A stretch of DNA of 64,000 nt from Sugiyamaella lignohabitans (Eukaryota; Ascomycota; Dipodascomycetes; Dipodascales; Trichomonascaceae). This document shows positions 11,174 to 21,864 of this stretch, piece after piece. The stretch is from assembly GCF_001640025.1 (NCBI RefSeq), contig NC_031673.1, forward strand, positions 868,001 through 932,000, in the 5' to 3' direction. Position 1 is the stretch's first letter. Every line of letters starts with the position of its first letter. The translations under genes were made by a program, and so were the position numbers. Under the pieces are notes generated by a model. It saw only the letters and a program-made list of their open reading frames with translations, did not search any database and was not told where the DNA came from.

Positions 11174-13105
11174 TTACTTGTGTCCGTTGACACCGGTCAG
11201 TTGTGACATGTACGTGACGTAGTCGAGACTGACGCCCTCTTCTTCGGATTCGTTGGCGCCTTTGGCAAGGGGCATGCTGTTTTTCAGCTCATCGATCATG
11301 GAGTCGGGGATGAGCGAGTTCTGGAGATCCAGTTCTGTCACGTATGGTTTGCCGTTAGCAATGTCGAAAAACGATTGGTACACTTGCTCGGCTGTTTGCT
11401 GGTCTTCTGTCACTTCGACCATGAACTTGATGAACTCTTCGAACGAGACTCGCGAGTTTCCTCCACTGGCAACTACAAACACTTGATGCATCTCCTCTTC
11501 TGAATATACCAGGCCAAGACTGGCAAGTGCTCCAGAAAACTCGCTTTCTTGGAGCGAGTTGCGTTGTCCCTTGTCAAAAAACCGGAACACAGATTCAAAC
11601 TCTTCAAGCTGGATGGGCGTCAGATTCGTCATGCTTCGTGCCACTATCTGGTTCTCTATAAATGCAAGTTTCTTGACCACTGACTGTTTGGCAAGACCAA
11701 GTTCGTACTCTAGCTCGTTTAATGAATACACCGTGTAATCGTTTTCTTCCACGTTGGCTTCCAGACATTGATCGTCTAGTTTTTTTAGGTCGGCCAGCAT
11801 CCGGTCTAGCGGCTTCAACTGGTCACTGAGAATCGTAATGCCTTCCAGCTGCTTTTCTAGCTCACCCTCTAAATCGCTTATTTTTAATGACACTGTGTCT
11901 AGTGACAGTGATAGCTCATTGGCAGTATCGGCAAAGTTCTTTCTTAGTTTCTCTTTGATTTGTCGCATGGTGTTGTTGATGGCTCTTGATCTGGTGGCTT
12001 CTGCTGATATCAGCTCTCGCCAGATCTGTTCAAGATCTTGTAGTCGCAGACCCTCTGGAGGGACATATTCTCTCAGTCCATATGTGGCCAGTTTTGTACG
12101 AATGTTGCCCAATAGTGATGCAAGTTCAGACTTTTCAGTGATCCATTCTCGTTTAGTTGTCTTTTTATACTCGCTGAATCGACTCGATTGTAATTTGGCA
12201 TCGCTATAAGTACCAGAAAACTCCGACTTGGCCCATGATTCTTGTGTTTTTTTGATAGATTGGATCAATACCTTCATTCGTTTCTCAAAATTATGCTGCA
12301 TTGTCAACGCAGAAGACGTCACATCGACAAACTTTTCGAGTCGACGTCCAGCAGTCTCTATCTTGTCCAGTGCCGAAAACGCATGAAACCAGTATGCAAC
12401 GTAAGTCATTACGGAACGCTCGTCGGGTGATTTCACGTCACAAATATCTTCTACGTCAAGCAATTGTGGAATGCCAACTTCTTCAGCTGCTAATTTGAAT
12501 GCTAGAGAAACGTTTTTCTTGTGATTGGATTTATCCAGCTCGTCAAAATCAATCAAGTCAGGACGATGACGGTCCATTAATGCACAAAATGCCAGTCCAT
12601 CAGTCCAAGATGATGAAAAGTCTTTAATATTCACTCCTGGATATCCTGCTGTTTTACGTTGACACCATAACAGCAGACCCTCTTTTGCAGAAAGACCTTC
12701 TTCGTTGATTTCGGAAATAGTGAATCTCAAAATAAGGATCCACAGTAGTCCTAGAATCAGCTTTAGATTGCCCTCTATGATATCACCAGCACCAATATTG
12801 TGTAGAAGGATGCCTCGATGCTTGATAAATGCTAACGCAGTATTGATGTTTTCAGCCTTTTGTACGTTTAATCTGGGATTTGGATTATATCGGCCAAGCG
12901 GCTCATTGCCTATTATCTCTAATAGTTGAATAAGTCGTACTCCACTAGTGAAATCTGTTATCAGATCTTTCATAGGTGGGATATTGTTGGCTTCGAAATA
13001 TGTATTCGCCCATCGTAAAAAGGCTTTGTGCTGTGTTGCGATCCATCCGGGAAGCGGTTTACTGCCGTTGGACGTCGTAGTCATTATATTCGATGTCGTT
13101 ATCAT
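11174..13105 (-). CDS. ain1: Alpha-actinin-like actin cross-linker (Ain1 type)
   Basis: A 643-residue, intronless protein. It has two calponin-homology domains forming an actin-binding domain (about residues 18-125 and 135-245; LPGWIATQHKAFLRWANTYF and the KEGLLLWCQRKTAGYPGV segment), then a coiled-coil/spectrin-like middle. Near the C-terminus are EF-hand-like segments (FRFFDKGQRNSLQESEF, VSFEEFIKFM) whose loops look degenerate for calcium. The length matches fission yeast Ain1, which bundles actin at the cytokinetic ring; budding yeast lacks an orthologue. Two ATGs (13105, 13084) are in frame; the first is used. It is convergent with ARP2, sharing a full GC element between the two stop codons (44 and 34 bp away). 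Confidence 0.9.
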   Translation of the reverse strand: MITTSNIMTTTSNGSKPLPGWIATQHKAFLRWANTYFEANNIPPMKDLITDFTSGVRLIQLLEIIGNEPLGRYNPNPRLNVQKAENINTALAFIKHRGILLHNIGAGDIIEGNLKLILGLLWILILRFTISEINEEGLSAKEGLLLWCQRKTAGYPGVNIKDFSSSWTDGLAFCALMDRHRPDLIDFDELDKSNHKKNVSLAFKLAAEEVGIPQLLDVEDICDVKSPDERSVMTYVAYWFHAFSALDKIETAGRRLEKFVDVTSSALTMQHNFEKRMKVLIQSIKKTQESWAKSEFSGTYSDAKLQSSRFSEYKKTTKREWITEKSELASLLGNIRTKLATYGLREYVPPEGLRLQDLEQIWRELISAEATRSRAINNTMRQIKEKLRKNFADTANELSLSLDTVSLKISDLEGELEKQLEGITILSDQLKPLDRMLADLKKLDDQCLEANVEENDYTVYSLNELEYELGLAKQSVVKKLAFIENQIVARSMTNLTPIQLEEFESVFRFFDKGQRNSLQESEFSGALASLGLVYSEEEMHQVFVVASGGNSRVSFEEFIKFMVEVTEDQQTAEQVYQSFFDIANGKPYVTELDLQNSLIPDSMIDELKNSMPLAKGANESEEEGVSLDYVTYMSQLTGVNGHK

Positions 13106-14711
13106 TGCTGCTATAATCGGAAATAATCGTAAGGATTAAAAACCTGCTGATACTATTATTTTCAAGAGATGGAAATAAATTTCGTTAAAATGTCGTCCAA
13201 AACTGTTGGCTCGCGAAATTCAAATGCGTATAAAACCCAGCCTGTTGGTGTCGATTTCGTGTTTACTGTCTTTGAAATGTCTCTGTTCTACTTCGCTTAT
13301 TCCTGTAAGACATGGGTTGACATGGGTACCAGGTGTCGGATATCAAACTTGGTTCATGCAATAATGATAATAAATAAATAAATAAAAACTCCTACGATTT
13401 GAATATGAAATAAATAGTCAAACAATTGGATTGTGCGTCGAATGCTATGGCCACCTACTTTACTCAATTCAATTACAAGGATTGAAAAACAACGAACGAT
13501 ATCGAACGGAATAATATGGTATGATCAATTACTGATGTCCAAAAAACCCGGACTAACCGAATAGTCTAGTCAACAAATCAATGTGAGAAAAGTTCAAAAA
13601 TCAAGATCAAATACCAGACAAAACGAGGTTCGATTTGAAATTCCAATCCAAGTGCAATCTAAAAGTCCGTTTAAAAGATCTCACAACTCTGTAGTTTCCA
13701 CAATCAAATCAATTGAAGCACCGTTTAAAAGATCTTGATGTATAGGAATAAACCTGTAACTGGTCAGTTCTAACTCGTTCCAACCAACTTTAAACAGATT
13801 TAAGGTTGAAGTCAATATAGTTTCAGTCTTGTAGTGTGAGCAAATCACCCATTTAATGAAGTAACCTGATATCCCTTGCAACAATCCGATAAGTTTATAT
13901 TTTGACCTGTCAAGACTTGCTCGAAATCCTCAAATAATACTCGACGAAGTAAACAAAAAAAGACCTGCAATAGATTCACTAGTAACCACCACCACCAAAT
14001 TCGATATCGGTACTGGATTATACTAATAATTACTAACACAGTCTCAAACCCATCAAACAAACCTTTTTTTTCTTACTAACTGTCCCTGTGTTCTGTGTAT
14101 TGATTCACCCTGGTGGGGGCGGAGCGTCCTTGAAGTTTAATTAAATCTCACACGAGAGGCGGGGTGGTCAATTACTGAAGTGGGACACCATTATAAAGAA
14201 TGCATACGCAGTCGACGCGACTAGATTTGCTCCTGCACATCTTACAAGTATTTCTGTATCGAATATTACTTACGAAATTTTGTTACTTCTAATTAAAGTA
14301 ATAATTTTAGTGAATCTAGATAAGATGCGGCGATGACGTTAGTTTATATATATACCAACTTCCATCTTCACCACTGACCTTAACCAGTACCAGTTGCTTA
14401 GTATGCTGGAACTATAAAAGAAACATTTAGGGCCTACCCTAATGGATAATATTAATATTAAAGAAGAATGATAATTTAGCTACCACTAAAAGCCATTCAT
14501 ATATGTCCAATTGGATCTGCTATTGCGTGTTTATTAATAACACCCCCTGAATTCAATGTTTGTTTACCTGCAATGCACTCTGGCCTAGATACCAGGCAAG
14601 TGTCCAATTATTTTCTGGTCTAATGAGGCTATGCAACGCGTAATGTGGCGATTAAAAAGTACTTTTGAAGGAAGTTGAATGAAGCAAAAAAGATGTTTTC
14701 AAATTCATCAC
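13106..14711. other. AT-rich non-coding interval
   Basis: About 1.6 kb upstream of the alpha-actinin gene. Only short, low-quality reading frames are present, with no family resemblance. It contains A/T-rich runs and a GC-richer patch with a TATAAAG-like motif near 14100-14200 that could be a promoter for an unrecognised RNA. No GC element is present. Confidence 0.5.
14686..14691 (-). terminator. Pol III terminator of tRNA-Phe
   Basis: A run of six T on the minus strand, 20 bases past the tRNA 3' end, fits the RNA polymerase III termination signal. Confidence 0.7.
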
Positions 14712-14801
14712 TGCGAATTCTGCGGATCGAACGCAGGACCTCCAGATATCAAGACCAAAGTACACTTCAGTCTGGCGCTCTCCCAACTGAGCTAAATCCG
14801 C
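14712..14801 (-). tRNA. tRNA-Phe (GAA) with 17-base intron
   Basis: The minus strand reads GCGGATTTAGCTCAGTTGGG from 14801, which is the acceptor stem, D-arm and A box of eukaryotic tRNA-Phe. The anticodon GAA is at 14768-14766. A 17-base intron (14764-14748) interrupts directly after the base 3' of the anticodon, the standard nuclear position. The T-arm has GGTCCTGCGTTCGATCCGCA and the 3' end is TTCGCA with no encoded CCA. Mature length is 73 bases. Confidence 0.97.
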
Positions 14802-15307
14802 TAACCATTGGACATGATTCTTGGTGTTCCGTCCAGAGCTAATATTACCACAAAAATAGGCCATTTTGTGGGCCCAGCTTCCGTTGCTATGTCTTTAATT
14901 TAGGTCCTAATACTGTTCTCTATACGCTCAAGCCGGGAATAGAGGCTCTGACCACGGTTTGGGTCCGTTTTGTACCCTTTAAAACTGCACCTGCAGCCTG
15001 ATAGAGGCCCTGTAAAGGCTTTTGAACTAGCCAAAGCTTGCCAACGGTTCGAGGATTGGCTATTCTCCTTTCAATAAGATATAAATAGCCAATTTATTAA
15101 TAGTTTCTGAAGATTGATAACATTAAAGTTATTATTTAACACTTTGTGGAATAAGAATAAGCTGAAGAAGTGTTCAAAACTTCATGAATATATGATAAAT
15201 ATATCCTTCTCAGTATGCTTATATCGATTCTGAGATTGCTACAGTCGGGGTAATTATGGCGAGCTGTATGATAACGACGACATTAATTCATACTCCATTC
15301 AAACAAC
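14802..15307. other. Spacer between tRNA-Phe and the Mvb12-like gene
   Basis: About 500 bp of AT-rich sequence; I see no gene, GC element or clear regulatory motif. Confidence 0.5.
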
Positions 15308-15821
15308 ATGGACTCAAATCGAGGTAAGTCGACCACAAAATAGAAAAATGCAGTTATAAATGGTTGACTAACTTTTGATAGTACATCCCCTTTTGGCACA
15401 AGTCCCACTAATTGTTTCGCCATCGCTACGACCGCCACAAGCGATCACACTTCCTTATAATTTCCGCAAACTTCCAAAGACACTACCACCAGAGGTTGGT
15501 TCTTTCGATGCTCTTGAAAAGGTCATAACTGATACAAGTGGATTTTTGGATGCTTTAGATGTAAAACATACAGAAAGATGCGATGCATACGAGAAATGGA
15601 AGAAAGAGGCCGAAAAACAGGAGATACAAGAGAAGCGCCGTATCGCACCAGGATACCTGGATACCTCTAATCGGATATTAGAACCTGTTAGACAGGTCCA
15701 AAGCCCGACAACGTCAAATTCTGTTCCATCATCGCCGGTTCAAGAAAAAGAACCAGAATCCGAACCAGAGTCAGTAGAGGACCAACTGCGACAGGTGTTT
15801 GATAATGTCACCATTAAATAG
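15308..15821 (+). CDS. Possible ESCRT-I subunit Mvb12-like, two exons
   Basis: Exon 1 (15308-15323) encodes MDSNR; a 58-base intron with donor GTAAGT, branch GACTAAC and acceptor GATAG leads to exon 2 (15382-15821). The 151-residue product starts MDSNRVHPLLAQVPL, has a proline-flanked FRKLPKTLPPEVG motif, a CDAYEKWKKEAEK helix and an IAPGYLDTSNRI segment, and ends in an acidic Ser/Pro tail. The order of a short PL motif, a K-L-P motif, a Y/W-K helix and a PG segment resembles budding-yeast Mvb12, which stabilises ESCRT-I on endosomes. The similarity is weak, so the function is tentative. The gene structure itself is well supported by the splice signals and phase. Confidence 0.45.
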
Positions 15822-16249
15822 GCCATTGCTTTACCTGCTATGACTACATCAGTCCAGACTTCTGTCGGTCTGTTCTTGTTGATATTTCAAGATAATACAC
15901 AATCTTTCTTGCCTTTGAAGACATTCCAGTCGGCTCAGCGAGAAAGAATATCACTTCCGTACTTGTCTAAAGTAGTTTGAGCTACATGGAGTGGATGATT
16001 GGGCGGTGTCAACTTGATCTTAAACCATAGCACATTCAATCCACGCCTAATCAGAAGTACTTATTTATATATTAACTATTTTGCATTGAAATTAACTGTC
16101 TGGAATTTCTCTCTTAACTTATGACTGAAATACTGGTATCTTGATACAGTCACGTGATCGTTCATTTCTCGATATATTTGATCTCTCCGGAGTTCAGATA
16201 ATTGTTTAATTTTATATTTCCACATTTCTGTCAGTTCAGTCGGCCTGCT
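15822..16249. other. Spacer upstream of HUS1
   Basis: 428 bp; no gene, GC element or clear motif seen. Confidence 0.5.
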
Positions 16250-17375
16250 ATGCGATTCAAGGCGACTATTCACAATGCGGATGTGTTTCGAAGTAAGTAT
16301 ACGGGAATCCAGCTGAACCATATTCTACTACCACTGACAGTCTCCACCATCCTAGACACTCCGCTTCGTCTCCAACGATCCTAGACGCTCCGCGAAGCGG
16401 AGCACCACGGGGTCTGGGGCGGAGCCCCAGCCGCCGGAGGCAAACGGGGCCACAAATATGTTACAAACCAGTCCAGTAACAGTCAGGAAGTGCTAACGAG
16501 ATTCAATTGCAGATATTTGTGGCGCATTGGCGACGTTGAGGAAGGTATGTCAGATGCATCTTTCGCCCACCGAGCTCCGTCTGGTGTCTCTCGTCGACAA
16601 AAGCAGTACTCAGCTGTGGAGTATTCACCCTGTGGAGCTGATGTTTGATGACTACGTGGTTGTATCGAACGACGAGAACACGATAATTCTCGAACTGAAC
16701 ATCGATACCATGTACCGAGCGATACGGTCGTTTGATACTGGTGGACGAGGGATCGGATCGATTTCCCTGAAACTCAGAAGACAGAACAAAACGCCACTCT
16801 TACGAGTCAGTTTTGAACAGTCCATGGGAATTGGAGATAGTACATATGTCCAGCATGAATTTCCTGTCAGATTAGTCCGAGTTGACGAACGAAAAGCCAT
16901 AGAAGAACCGCAATGTCCACCGCCAGACCTCTACCTCGAACTGCCAAACGCACTGAGTGAAATTAACCGAGTCATTGACAAGTTTAAAGCACTAGGAACA
17001 CATGTTCGGATCCGAGTCAACAAACTCGGCCACATCTCTTTCGAAGTTCATGGTGACGGTCTACGAGTCGAATCAACATTCAAGTACGGGAAAGTCGTGC
17101 TCGCAGTTGACGACGAAAACAATACCACTCAACCACCAGAACTCGAACAAGACCCGTATTCCAACGAGCCAGCCAACGACCCCTCTGTAACAGTCATGCT
17201 CAAAGACCTGTCCAACGTGCTCCGAATCACCACCGTCGTCAAACGAATCGTGGTCGGCGTCTGCAACGAGTACGCCCTTATCCTCTACTGCTACCTCGAC
17301 CGCGATCCGGACAAACACGACGATTCCGGCGACGAAGAGGTGCTCACGTATTATATGAGCCACTTCGACGTATAA
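16250..17375 (+). CDS. HUS1: Checkpoint clamp (9-1-1) subunit Hus1/Mec3, two exons
   Basis: Exon 1 (16250-16292) and exon 2 (16513-17375) give 301 residues starting MRFKATIHNADVFRNICGAL, the conserved entry of Hus1. With Rad9 and Rad1, Hus1 forms the PCNA-like ring loaded at damaged DNA to activate the checkpoint kinase. Further family features are LSPTELRLVSL, PCNA-like beta-strand alternation and LKDLSNVLRITTVVKRIVVG near the end. The 220-base intron has donor GTAAGT, branch GCTAAC and acceptor TTGCAG, and holds a single GC-element arm (16377-16442). A frame starting at 16527 inside exon 2 would lack the conserved N-terminus. HUS1 is convergent with SER1. Confidence 0.9.
16377..16442 (-). 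repeat. GC element, single arm in HUS1 intron
   Basis: Right-type arm with the variant hairpin CTCCGCGAAGCGGAG; upstream of the branch site. Confidence 0.92.
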
Positions 17376-17391
17376 CTGGGAGAGGGAGGTG

Positions 17392-17455
17392 TGCCTCCGG
17401 CGGCTGGGGCTCCGCCCCAGACCCCGCTGCTCCTCTCGCTTCGCTCGAGTCGGGC
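17392..17455 (+). repeat. GC element, single arm
   Basis: 17 bp after the HUS1 stop codon, the shortest stop-to-element distance in the window. Confidence 0.95.
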
Positions 17456-17534
17456 GTCGGGGTGTCCAGTTCGCTCGGACGGCACAAGTATTTATTTGCA
17501 GACTGTTCTATGTGTTTTTTTACACGGTATTTAT

Positions 17535-18841
17535 TTATTGCTTGATGAAGTCGTTCATGAAGTCGACAAGCAGGTCGATGCTCTTCTCCGAAACAGCGTT
17601 ATCTGTGTCATGTTAGTACTAATAACCCACCAGCTGGGACCGTCGACGCAACGACTCGAGCGCAGCGAGAGGAGCAGCGGGGTCTAGGGCGGAGCCCCAG
17701 CCGCCGGAGGCAAAACATCCCCAGTAGACTTACAGTTGGAAACACGGATTCCCCCGACCGAACGGTGACCCTTGAGACCGGTGAGGCCCCAGATGGCTGC
17801 TTCTTTGATAAAAGTTTCTTCTTTTCCATCTCCGGGGATGGTGAAGACAATGTTCATGTTGCTGCGGGCAGTAGGGGCCACTGGAGATTTGTAGATCTCG
17901 GGGTGCTTGTCGAGGAGAGCGTAGATTTTGGCAGCCTTGCGTTTACTTTCTTCACCTTGAGCTTTGAGACCGCCTTTGGCTAGCAGGTGCTCGACGTTCA
18001 ATTGCACGATTCGTAGCGCGAAAATCGACAGAGTGTTATAGGCCGAGTTGTTCTTGACAAGAGTGGGGAAGTCCAAGAAGATGGGGATGATGGGCACTTG
18101 TAACTGTCTCAATTGCTCGAGAGAAGCATGTTGCAATAGACTCTTCTTGATAATGTATAGCGAGATACCGGCAATGCCAATGTTCTTTTGAGCACCTCCA
18201 AAGATGAGTCCAAACTTGGACACATCAACTGGTTTGGATAGGAAGTTTGACGACATGTCAGCAACCAGTTCAACTCCTTCAGGAACCTCAGGAGGAGCAT
18301 GGAATTCGACACCTCCAACAGTTTCGTTATCACAATAATAAACATAAGCAATGTCTTCAGCATTAGGAGTGAATTTCCAGTCCGATTGAGCAGGAATCAC
18401 ACCATATTTGCCGTTAGGAGTGAATTTTCTAGCATCAACAACGATATTGACATCGGCACCTAATCGTTCCGCTTCTTCAGCAGCTTTTTGACTCCATGAT
18501 CCAGTAACAATATAATTGGCAACACCTTTCTTGCCAGTCTTATGAGCATGAGCTGCTAACAAATTACCAGCGACAGCAGCAAAACCGCCAGTACCACCAC
18601 CCTGAGCAAAAAACACCTCGTGAGTATCAGGAACGTCCAAAAGCTGAGTGACTTTCTGTTTGGTAGTATTAATAATATCAATTGCCTGTGACGAACGATG
18701 AGACATCTCGCCCAAACCGATCCCCAAGTTCTGATACTGAATGAGCTCTACAGCGGCCTGTTGAAGAACCTCTGTAGGCAACAGAGCAGGTCCTGCTCCA
18801 AAATAGTGAGGAGGCGCTCTGTCTAATTTGTTAAGAACCAT
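17535..18841 (-). CDS. SER1: Phosphoserine aminotransferase Ser1, two exons
   Basis: Exon 1 (18841-17734) and a 68-base exon 2 (17602-17535) encode 391 residues. The PLP enzyme converts 3-phosphohydroxypyruvate and glutamate to phosphoserine in serine synthesis. Visible signatures are HYFGAGPALLPTEVL, FFAQGGGTGGFAAVAGN, the PLP-lysine region LIFGGAQKNIG and LKGHRSVGGIRVS. The intron (17733-17603, 131 bases; donor GTAAGT, branch GTACTAAC, acceptor CACAG) splits GGIRVSNYNAVSEKSIDLL, and exon 2 supplies the missing C-terminal helix. Most of the intron is one GC-element arm plus element centre. ATG 18841 is the first ATG of the frame. Gcn4-type sites upstream fit amino-acid control. Confidence 0.96.
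17636..17712 (-). repeat. GC element, arm plus centre in SER1 intron
   Basis: Keeps GGGACCGTCGACG from the centre, so it looks like a truncated two-arm copy; fills most of the 131-base intron. Confidence 0.96.
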
Positions 18842-18931
18842 TGCAAATCTCTCGTTATTTTTTTTGTTCAAAAAATCCACGTTTCTCCGTCAGGTCTGAA
18901 TCCACGAAAGAGTCAGGCTGATTCAGTCTCG

Positions 18932-18942
18932 ATATATATAAA
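18932..18942 (-). promoter_or_regulatory. TATA-like box upstream of SER1
   Basis: An alternating TA run (gatatatataa) about 90-100 bp upstream of the SER1 ATG is suitably placed for a yeast TATA element. Confidence 0.45.
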
Positions 18943-18958
18943 TATGCACAAAGAGAGA

Positions 18959-18964
18959 TGACTC
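18959..18964 (+). promoter_or_regulatory. Gcn4-type site TGACTC upstream of SER1
   Basis: ATGACTCT at about 118 bp upstream of the SER1 ATG matches the Gcn4/bZIP consensus half. A second copy in inverse orientation (GAGTCA, 18910-18915) lies downstream of the TATA-like box. Serine biosynthetic genes are classic Gcn4 targets, but this is a motif match only. Confidence 0.45.
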
Positions 18965-19040
18965 TCCGACGACTCCTCCCAAACGGGAAACTCACCTGCA
19001 GATCTTCAACATGCCGGATAAATCTACTCTGGTCGGGGTC

Positions 19041-19102
19041 TGCCTCCGGCGGCTGGGGCTCCGCCCCAGACCCTGGTTGCTCCTCTCGCTGCGCTCGAGT
19101 CG
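19041..19102 (+). repeat. GC element, single arm
   Basis: Left-type arm facing an inverted arm about 220 bp away in the SER1-DPH3 spacer. Confidence 0.94.
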
Positions 19103-19323
19103 GGCGTGGGGAGCCTCTGCTGGCGATTTGTCGGGTTTTGGACGGGTCAGGGGGGCTGTGTGGAGCTCTGTGTGCGTCTTTTTTTCTCCCAAATCACGCA
19201 CGGATCGCTCTATTTTGGTTCAAGGGAGACCCTGGTTCGATGAGCGATAAAGCTTTTAAATTGCGAAAGAGTTGGTCGAAACACACACCAGCGAGCTAAA
19301 TCACACGTTTCTGGGACCCGTAC

Positions 19324-19388
19324 GCCCGACTCGAGCGGAGCGAGAGGAGCAACCAGGGTCTGGGGCGGAGCCCCAGCCGCCGGAGGCA
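19324..19388 (-). repeat. GC element, single arm
   Basis: Inverted partner of the 19041 arm. Confidence 0.94.
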
Positions 19389-19673
19389 GACCCTCTTCAC
19401 CTAAGTTTGTAGAAAACCGGTTTTTTTAGAAACTGGTTTGTGGAGGTTAATTTACCGACGCATATGCCACTGGGAGTTGTGGCTAATTTCTGTCAAGAAA
19501 CAAGTTAAAAATTTAAAATACCCTGTAATTGGTTCTGTGTGGCTAGTATACAAAAGAAACGTATTATTTATCTGTTTATATATTTTTCAGATCACAAAGT
19601 ACCCCTGAGACGCAGGGCCCGATCGGCGGTGCATCGACATGCGAGCTTGACCACCAGGAAGTGTCTCCCGGCC

Positions 19674-19813
19674 TGCCTCCGGCGGCTGGGGCTCCGCCCC
19701 AGACCCTGGCTGTTCCTCTCGCTGCGCTCGAGTCGTTACGTCGACGGTCCCTGCCATCTCCTGCGAAGCAGGAGCAACCAGGGTCTGGGGCGGAGCCCCA
19801 GCCGCCGGAGGCA
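19674..19813. repeat. GC element, two-arm copy
   Basis: Full copy 250 bp beyond the DPH3 stop codon. Confidence 0.97.
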
Positions 19814-20064
19814 GACCGGGACCAGTATTAAAACAAGATATCGCTTGAAATACAGTTAGATATAGTAATGAGTAAGACGTGAGTGCAAGACATGGTAATA
19901 AATAGGGTTGAGGTGCCAGCGAGAGAGAGCAGTCGGAGCCTCTTTTGTACAGTGGACTGAGACCAGCCAGTTTTGGTTTACGAATAAATACGGAGAATGA
20001 ATGCAGATACGGTTGGATGGGAGGAAGAAAGAGCAGACGTGGAAGAGGAAGGGTGAGTGTGTTT

Positions 20065-20313
20065 TTAGGCGGAGACGGCAACAGCGTCGGGTCCGTTGCT
20101 GTCGCTAGTCACGTATTGCTCGAGGTCTTCGGGCTCGAAGATGACTTCGATGGTTAGACTGCAGCTAGGACATGTAGCAATGTTCGTGGAGCCGTCAAGT
20201 AGGTCGTCAATGAATACCTCGAATCTGTCTCCGCAGGGACAGGGGTAGTGAAACAGTTGGGTGGCGGGGTCGAAGGTGAAATCTTCGATCTCTACAGAAT
20301 CGTATACTGCCAT
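20065..20313 (-). CDS. DPH3: Diphthamide biosynthesis / CSL zinc-finger protein Dph3 (Kti11)
   Basis: An 82-residue protein, exactly the size of yeast Kti11/Dph3. The CSL zinc ribbon uses CPCGDRF (Cys25, Cys27) and TCPSCSL (Cys48, Cys51). It carries electrons to the radical-SAM Dph1-Dph2 enzyme in diphthamide formation on EF2 and supports Elongator function in wobble-uridine modification. The opening MAVYDSVEIEDFTFD and HYPCPCGDRF are near-universal in the family. There are no introns and no membrane segments. Interestingly, TRM9, which acts downstream of Elongator, is also in this window but not adjacent. Confidence 0.97.
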   Translation of the reverse strand: MAVYDSVEIEDFTFDPATQLFHYPCPCGDRFEVFIDDLLDGSTNIATCPSCSLTIEVIFEPEDLEQYVTSDSNGPDAVAVSA

Positions 20314-20610
20314 TTTGTGATCTGTCCGGTTGGTTTTGTTGATTAAAAACTTTTTTTGGGGATTTTTTTGGGTTTTTTGGGAGTTTTTGGTCCTGGATCT
20401 GTCAAATAAAGGTCTTAGTGAAACAAAATTAGCAAGTGTTCAGTTTTATTAATATCATTTTAAAAGTGCCCAAACCCAGATCAAAAATATTTTTTTTTTA
20501 TTTTGAAAAATCAGTCACGTGCCAGATCAACCAAGCCGATGTCCGGAGATGTGGAGATGCGGAGATGAGGGTTGATGTTCATATTCTGAGAGCGAGAGCT
20601 GTCTTTGGTT

Positions 20611-21755
20611 ATGGAATCCAATGGCGGGCTTGTGAGCCTGAAAGAGCTTCGTCGGCGGAAAGAAGAGGCCAAACGGCTAGCGGCTGGCGGGGTAAATGTT
20701 CCAACCGAGGAAATAAAACCTGCTGAAGAAGCTACAAACAGCCAGGACCGCTCGACATCGAGTCCAGCTGCTAGTACTGACTCTGGTGAGAGGAAGCGAG
20801 AATTAACATCTGATAATAGTACTATTACTACAACTAAATCCAGATTCAAGAAGAGGAAACAGGTATTTTCCAAGTTATCATTTGCTAATGACGAAGACGA
20901 AGAAGACGACAACGAGCGTGACAATGGACCCTCGCGGCCTGTATCCAAGCTGAAGCGTGACCCTACTATAGACACATCGAATCTCAAAACAAAAAAACAG
21001 ATCCTGAAAGACCGTGAACTGCTGAACAAGGAAAAAAACTCTGAAGCTCAAAAACATGCCATTATCAGAGAACAGGTAGTCAACTTCCCGTTTGTATATT
21101 ATGACGGCTCCGAAACAGCCAGCTTTGTCGAGATCAAAAAAGGCGATCCTGTATGGATGATTCTCGAAAAGACCCGTAAAGGATTCAAAAAGTTTCATCG
21201 TGGCACTGTTGACGATATCATGCTCGTCAAACACAACGTCATCATTCCACATGTAAGTCCACCTCCTCTGCTCCTTCACCACACCTCAATCTACTCACTT
21301 AACCTTTTTTACTAACCGTATCACAGCACCTGGATCTCTACCGATTCCATCTCCAAAAAACCATGACCAGAATGGGTCCTCTCTTCGACCTGGATCACCT
21401 CGACTCTGAACCCCAGTCCTCGACCAAAGTCGTCCACCGTCCTTGGTACGAGCAGCACAAACTCATGTATCCATGCATGCTCTGGCAAGAGTACGATCCC
21501 ACTGTCGACGTAAGTGTTTGCCTCCGGCGGCCGGGGCGCTGCCCCGGACCCCGCTGCTCCTCTCGCTACGCTCGAGTCGGGCTTCGGCACCCCTGTGAGC
21601 GTAGAATTTTGGGGGAGATAAATTGCTAACATGAGCAGTATGAGAAGCTGGTCGATAGAGATAGATACGGCAATGTCCTTTATAGAAAGTCGAATGGCAG
21701 ACAGGAGAGGTCGGCTTCAGTCGAAACAGACTCGAAGTCCGAGAAAGCTGACTGA
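20611..21755 (+). CDS. xap5: XAP5/FAM50 family nuclear protein, three exons
   Basis: Exons 20611-21252, 21327-21509 and 21639-21755 give 313 residues. The first third is Lys/Glu/Ser-rich; the XAP5 domain follows (NFPFVYYDGSETASFVEIKK, VWMILEKTRKGFKKFHRGTV, DDIMLVKHNVIIPHHLDLYR, YEKLVDRDRYGNVLYRK). FAM50/XAP5 proteins are nuclear and linked to spliceosome function. Intron 1 is 74 bases (donor GTAAGT, branch TACTAAC, acceptor TCACAG); intron 2 is 129 bases (donor GTAAGT, branch GCTAAC, acceptor AGCAG) and holds a diverged GC-element arm. Both introns are phase 0. The ATG at 20611 is the first of the frame. Confidence 0.9.
21519..21582 (+). repeat. GC element, single arm in XAP5 intron 2
   Basis: Diverged core (CCGGGGCGCTGCCCCGG) with compensating changes on both sides of the hairpin, so the fold is kept. 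Confidence 0.93.
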
Positions 21756-21864
21756 TGATTATCAGAGTTCAACTAGCATGCAAAAACCAGACAAAATCTC
21801 ACGATCACTCCACCGTCTTCGTACTACTCCCCCTACCGAGTCGAGAAACCACACGGTCCAAGCA

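Larger units (their letters stand above)
18842..20064. other. SER1-DPH3 spacer rich in GC elements
   Basis: 1.2 kb without a supported gene. It holds the SER1 promoter motifs, two inverted single arms (19041-19102, 19324-19388) with about 220 bp between them, and one full GC element (19674-19813). Confidence 0.6.

Noticed and set aside
13681..14060. Overlapping minus-strand frames in the AT-rich interval before tRNA-Phe
   Set aside because: Short, AT-driven composition with no conserved features.
17684..17733. SER1 ending in an element-encoded tail (LPPAAGAPP)
   Set aside because: Donor GTAAGT, branch TACTAAC and a downstream exon restore the conserved NYNAV C-terminus.
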